This document shows positions 6,857 to 9,657 of a stretch of DNA of 9,657 nucleotides, piece by piece. Under the pieces are notes generated by a model. The model was not told where the DNA came from and searched no databases. It was given only the letters and a program-made list of their open reading frames with translations. The stretch's first letter is position 1. Each line of letters begins with the position of its first letter. Position numbers and translations under genes: made by a program. Origin of the DNA: GWB1-38-13 sp964488535 (GTDB taxonomy: Bacteria; Patescibacteriota; Microgenomatia; UBA8517); the NCBI GenBank assembly GCA_964488535.1, contig CAZAUT010000027.1, positions 1 through 9,657 on the forward strand, in the 5' to 3' direction.

Positions 6857-7996
6857 ATGAAAACATTAATTGATGCGCGGATGTACGGTCTTGAGAATTC
6901 GGGTATCGGAAGATATCTAGCATCGCTCATTTCCGAGCTAATTCGTATTACAAGTGAAGAAAATTTTATAATTTTATTACGGAAGAAATATTACGATACA
7001 TTGAAATTTCCCGACAATTGGACAAAGGTATTGGTTGATATTCCGCACTATACCCTTCGGGAACAAATATTCTTGCCTGCAATTATAAAAAAATATGCTC
7101 CGGACATTGTCCATTTTCCACACGTCAACGTTCCGGTCTTTTATAAAGGCAATTATGTTTTGACGGTTCATGATCTTACAATGCAGAAACAAGGCATTAA
7201 CGCTACAAAACTTCCTTTGCCGATATATTATATAAAAAGAATACCGTTTTTACTCATTGCAAAATATGCAGTGAAACATGCTGTGAAAATAATAGTTCCA
7301 AGTAAAACTACCGCTACAGACCTGTCAAATTACTATAATGTTTCCATTCAGAAAATATCGGTGATATACGAAGGTTGTGGATTTGTGGGAATGAATCAAG
7401 GTATATTGTCGGGGGAAATGTCGGTTCTTTCAAAATACGGTTTGGCAAACATGGATTATTTCTTTTATGTGGGTAAAGCGTATCCGCACAAAAATCTCAA
7501 GAAAGCGATAGAGGCGATAAAAAATGTTAATGAAAAAAGAAATATTAATATTCGTTTTGTCGTTTCGGGATTAAACGATTTCTTTTATAAAAAATTGGAA
7601 GAATACGCAAACGACATCGGGGCGTCTGAATATTTGAAGTTGACGGGATACGTGAAGGATGAAGAACTGTCAATTCTATACAAAAATTCGCTTGGATTTC
7701 TTTATCCTTCTTTGGCGGAAGGGTTTGGACTTCAGGGATTGGAGGCGATTTCGATGGGAACGACGCTTGCATGTTCGAATATTCCGATATTTAAAGAGAT
7801 CTATGAATTCCATGCTTTTTATTTTGATCCGAAAGACGTGGAGTCGATCTCGGGAACTCTTTATTCAATAATATCAATGAAGAGGGAAGACAAACACAAG
7901 TACGTCAGAAACGCGCAGGAATTTATTAAAAAATATTCTTGGAAAAAAATGGCGGAAGAGACACTCGAAGAGTATAAGAAGGCGATGGGAAAGTAG
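6857..7996 (+). CDS. GT4 family glycosyltransferase, mannosyltransferase MtfB/WbdB-like
   Basis: This 379-residue retaining GT-B enzyme of family 4 has the N-terminus typical of MtfB/WbdB-like mannosyltransferases: IDARMYGLENSGIGRY (residues 5-20), with the Gly turn that holds the donor phosphate. VHDLT follows at 104-108 and PSKTTA at 148-153. The interdomain region has YEGCG (171-175) where many relatives have a P-x-GV motif. The C-terminal domain has YVGKAYPHKNL (204-214), LTGYVKDEEL (262-271), and PSLAEGFGLQGLEA (284-297), whose Glu288 and Glu296 form the E-x7-E donor-binding motif. No membrane segment or signal peptide is seen, so it is cytoplasmic or peripheral. ATG 6857 follows inverted-repeat element 2. 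Its TAG stop lies in the first unit of a 9-nt tandem repeat. Mannose transfer is inferred from the subfamily resemblance, not proven. Confidence 0.93.
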   Translation: MKTLIDARMYGLENSGIGRYLASLISELIRITSEENFIILLRKKYYDTLKFPDNWTKVLVDIPHYTLREQIFLPAIIKKYAPDIVHFPHVNVPVFYKGNYVLTVHDLTMQKQGINATKLPLPIYYIKRIPFLLIAKYAVKHAVKIIVPSKTTATDLSNYYNVSIQKISVIYEGCGFVGMNQGILSGEMSVLSKYGLANMDYFFYVGKAYPHKNLKKAIEAIKNVNEKRNINIRFVVSGLNDFFYKKLEEYANDIGASEYLKLTGYVKDEELSILYKNSLGFLYPSLAEGFGLQGLEAISMGTTLACSNIPIFKEIYEFHAFYFDPKDVESISGTLYSIISMKREDKHKYVRNAQEFIKKYSWKKMAEETLEEYKKAMGK

Positions 7997-8017
7997 AATA
8001 AGTAGAATAGGTAGAAC
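7991..8017 (+). repeat. 9-nt tandem repeat covering the GT4 stop codon
   Basis: AAGTAGAAT (7991-7999) is repeated exactly at 8000-8008 and then as AGGTAGAAC (8009-8017). The first unit holds the last Lys codon and the TAG stop of the upstream GT4 gene. Because the unit is 9 nt, every copy presents an in-frame TAG. The related GTAGAA and GTAGAAC strings occur again at 8114-8127. Confidence 0.75.
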
Positions 8018-8031
8018 CCAATTAAAAGCTT

Positions 8032-8062
8032 TCCGCTTCTAACGGGGCAGACAGGTGGCAAG
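8032..8062 (+). repeat. GC-richer spacer motif, related to one inside the last gene
   Basis: This short GC-richer island in an AT-rich spacer reads TCCGCTTCTAACGGGGCAG (8032-8050), then ACAGGTGGCAAG. CCG and CGG (8033-8035 and 8043-8045) could pair weakly. The order TCCG...CGGG(G)CAG...CAGG...CAA resembles 9329-9360 inside the last GT4 gene. It seems to be a degenerate mobile or repeat unit rather than a terminator, as no T-run follows. Confidence 0.4.
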
Positions 8063-8073
8063 TTTAGGAAGGG

Positions 8074-8097
8074 ATTAAGTATTTCGTATTAAGTATT
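8074..8097 (+). repeat. 14-nt direct repeat
   Basis: ATTAAGTATT (8074-8083) recurs at 8088-8097, a period of 14 nt with a TCGT spacer. It is non-coding and lies between the GT4 and Nudix genes. Confidence 0.6.
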
Positions 8098-8099
8098 AT

Positions 8100-8138
8100 G
8101 CAGAATGCGTAATGTAGAAGGTAGAACGCAGAATGCGT
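8100..8138 (+). repeat. 28-nt direct repeat around a false start codon
   Basis: GCAGAATGCGT occurs at 8100-8110 and again, exact, at 8128-8138. The second copy contains an ATG (8133) in frame with the Nudix gene; the first copy contains the same ATG but runs into a stop. This argues that 8133 is a chance upstream start made of repeat sequence. The following 8139-8165 (two GGTGAT motifs plus GATCAGG) is also low-complexity. Confidence 0.6.
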
Positions 8139-8192
8139 GAGCAACAGGTGATTGGTGATCAGGTAAAATTGCAAAATATTATGTCAAAAATA

Positions 8193-8741
8193 ATGAAAAA
8201 GTGGGAACTTTTAGAGGAAGTGGATATTTCTCCAAGTCCTTGGTTCCCTCTTTTTAAACACAAAGTCAAACTTCCTAATGGAAGAGTCATCGATGATTAC
8301 TATCTTTCCAAGATGGGAGATGTAGTTATGGTTTTACCAGTAACGAAAAAAAGGGAAATAGTATTTGTCAGACAATATAAGCACGGTGCCAATGATGTTA
8401 TTGTCGAGCTTCCGGCAGGCAGAGTGAAAAAAGAATACGATTTGGAAAAGAATGCAATATTGGAGCTTGAAGAAGAAACGGGGTATGTCGCACAGAGATT
8501 AAAACCGTTGGGGACGCTTTACGGGGAACCCTCGAAAGATAACTATAAGGTTTTCGGCTATTTGGCATTGGACTTGGAAGAAAACAAGGGTCAGAAGTTT
8601 GACGAGAATGAAGATATTGAGGTGCTTCATATTCGAATTGAAGATGTGGAAGATATGGTCAAAAACGGAAAAATTTGTGCCCCCGACACTATCGCTTTTA
8701 TTAAACTTGCTCAGCTGAAATTTCCATCAATATTTAAATGA
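8193..8741 (+). CDS. Nudix hydrolase, ADP-ribose / nucleotide-sugar pyrophosphatase-like
   Basis: This 182-residue Nudix protein resembles ADP-ribose and GDP-mannose type pyrophosphatases, which cut a nucleoside diphosphate-sugar to NMP plus sugar phosphate. Evidence: the N-terminal WELLEE...PWFPLFKHKVKLPNG pattern (residues 4-30), FVRQYKHG (58-65), ELPAGR (72-77), and a Nudix box from Gly76 to Tyr98 with correct spacing. The metal-binding Glu91, Glu94 and Glu95 and Gly97 are kept, but two consensus positions differ: the box Arg is Leu90 and the first box Glu is Tyr82, with a Glu next to it at 81. ATG 8193 is chosen because MKKWELL starts at the usual family position; 8181 adds 4 residues and 8133 adds 20 from repeat DNA. 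Its stop overlaps the next start (ATGA). In a glycan cluster it may regulate nucleotide-sugar supply. Confidence 0.88.
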   Translation: MKKWELLEEVDISPSPWFPLFKHKVKLPNGRVIDDYYLSKMGDVVMVLPVTKKREIVFVRQYKHGANDVIVELPAGRVKKEYDLEKNAILELEEETGYVAQRLKPLGTLYGEPSKDNYKVFGYLALDLEENKGQKFDENEDIEVLHIRIEDVEDMVKNGKICAPDTIAFIKLAQLKFPSIFK

Positions 8742-9657
8742 AAACGGCTATTGTTTATGACCGGGTGAATAAGTTTGGGGGAGCGGAGAGGGTGCTTCTG
8801 GCTCTTCATGAACTTTTTCCCGATGCTCCGCTTTATACATCTCTTTACTTTCCAGAAAAAGCCGGATGGGCAAGTGTTTTTCCGCAAGTAATTACAAGTT
8901 TTCTTAATAAGATTAAGTTTTTACGGGATAAACATCAGTTTTTGGCCCCCATCATGCCGATTGTCTTTGAGTCATTCAATTTTGACAAATACGATCTGGT
9001 AATTTCCGTCACATCGGAGGCGGCAAAGGGAATAATCACAAAACCGGGAACACTTCATATTTGTTATTGTCTCACCCCAACCCGCTATCTTTGGAGTGGT
9101 TATGATGAATACTTGAAGGGAACAACCCTGCAAGGTATCACAAAACCGGTTGTTTCGTACTTAAGGGGATGGGATAAGATTGCCGCGCAAAGACCCGATG
9201 TGATGGTGGGGATTTCAACTGAGGTCAAAGATCGTATTAAACGATATTATGGCAGGGAGTCGAAGGTAATATATCCTCCGGTGGATATCAATAAATTCAT
9301 AAATCAAAAATCAAATATCAAATATCCCTCCGACGCTAATGCTTTGGCGGGCAGGCAAAATGAAAAATTAAAATTCAAAAATATTCCATCCTTCATACTG
9401 CATGCTACCAGCTACTACTTGATTGTTTCCCGTCTTGAGCCGTACAAGAAGGTTGATCTGGCGATCGAGGCGTTTGTCAAAATGGGAGAAAAGTTGGTGG
9501 TTGTGGGGACGGGAAGTATGGAGAAAAAGTACAATTCAATATACAAGAATTATAAAAACATCATTTTTACAGCATTTATTGAAGATGAAGAGGTTGTTTC
9601 TTTAATGCAAAATGCAAAAGGATTTATTTATCCTCAAGAGGAGGATTTTGGGATAAC
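8738..9657 (+). CDS. GT4 family glycosyltransferase, WbaZ-like, 3' end outside the window
   Basis: The ATG at 8738 overlaps the Nudix stop as ATGA, and the frame stays open to the window edge, giving 306 residues plus a partial codon. It is a retaining GT-B enzyme of family 4, of the WbaZ-like mannosyltransferase type. Motifs: KTAIVYDRVNKFGGAERVL (2-20), HELFPDAPLYTSLY (24-37), FESFNFDKYDLVIS (77-90), HICYCLTPTRYLW (97-109), YYGRESKVIYPPVDINKF (170-187), then YYLIVSRLEPYKKVDLAIEA (226-245), VVVGTGS and, at the edge, YPQEEDFGI, the first half of the E-x7-E donor motif. Family members go from the VD-x-x-KF end of domain 1 to the YYLVVSRL start of domain 2 in roughly ten residues; here 38 intervene (188-225), and their DNA is repeat-like. 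Motifs on both sides are intact, so the enzyme is probably functional. Mannose transfer is inferred from the subfamily. Confidence 0.92.
   Translation, partial: MKTAIVYDRVNKFGGAERVLLALHELFPDAPLYTSLYFPEKAGWASVFPQVITSFLNKIKFLRDKHQFLAPIMPIVFESFNFDKYDLVISVTSEAAKGIITKPGTLHICYCLTPTRYLWSGYDEYLKGTTLQGITKPVVSYLRGWDKIAAQRPDVMVGISTEVKDRIKRYYGRESKVIYPPVDINKFINQKSNIKYPSDANALAGRQNEKLKFKNIPSFILHATSYYLIVSRLEPYKKVDLAIEAFVKMGEKLVVVGTGSMEKKYNSIYKNYKNIIFTAFIEDEEVVSLMQNAKGFIYPQEEDFGI
9299..9412 (+). repeat. Repeat-like DNA coding the interdomain linker of the last GT4
   Basis: This 114-nt stretch codes 38 in-frame residues between the two domains of the last GT4. Its DNA is made of spacer-type material: AAATCAAA and AAATATC motifs in tandem (about 9301-9326), a GC-richer island TCCGACGC...GGCGGGCAGG (9329-9355), then AAAATGAAAAATTAAAATTC (9357-9376) and a low-complexity tail. 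The encoded peptide is hydrophilic (Asn, Lys, Gln, Ser) with no domain features. It looks like an in-frame insertion into a tolerant linker. Confidence 0.5.

Noticed and set aside
9423..9605. 60-codon plus-strand open frame near the right edge
   Set aside because: It is an out-of-frame shadow inside the last GT4 gene, whose own frame carries clear family motifs through this stretch.

Overview
The window is an AT-rich, almost entirely plus-strand glycosyltransferase cluster. It holds nine protein genes: an unrecognised membrane-anchored protein cut by the left edge, two family-2 glycosyltransferases (GT2), an O-antigen-ligase/polymerase-like membrane protein, a GT-C (ArnT/PMT-like) membrane glycosyltransferase, three GT4 enzymes (the last cut by the right edge) and one Nudix hydrolase. 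The genes use TAA, TAG and TGA as stops, so the code is standard and not the TGA-as-glycine code of Gracilibacteria or Absconditabacteria. Gene style, low GC and spacers full of degenerate short repeats fit a Candidate Phyla Radiation bacterium, perhaps Microgenomates. That placement is an inference from general resemblance; no ribosomal or other marker gene is present.

Layout. Positions 1-2702 form a compact block: the partial unknown gene, a GT2 gene 8 nt downstream, and the ligase-like gene, which overlaps the GT2 gene by 26 nt behind a strong Shine-Dalgarno sequence. After a repeat-containing spacer comes the GT-C gene (2828-4258). A 242-nt spacer then leads to a GT4 gene (4501-5697). From there each gene is separated from the next by a spacer with its own repeats: an inverted-repeat element (5710-5777), the second GT2 (5804-6709), a larger related inverted-repeat element (6738-6834), the second GT4 (6857-7996), and a spacer of short tandem and direct repeats (7991-8138). 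The Nudix gene (8193-8741) and the last GT4 gene (8738 onward) overlap as ATGA and are probably co-translated.

How the genes fit together (inference). The cytoplasmic GT2 and GT4 enzymes would build a surface glycan on a lipid carrier from nucleotide sugars. The ligase/polymerase-like protein would polymerise or transfer it outside the membrane. The GT-C enzyme would add sugars from a polyprenyl-phosphate donor on the outer face. The Nudix enzyme could hydrolyse a nucleotide sugar or ADP-ribose. No flippase, sugar-nucleotide synthesis gene or initiating phosphoglycosyltransferase is visible here, so the pathway is incomplete in this window.

The most interesting signals are not new enzymes but repeats. 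Two related inverted-repeat elements bracket one GT2 gene. The second has an extended stem whose two arms still match each other. The interdomain linker of the last GT4 gene appears to be built in frame from the same kind of repeat DNA found in the spacers. I see no CRISPR array, tRNA, rRNA, transposase, toxin or defence gene, and no convincing new multi-gene system.
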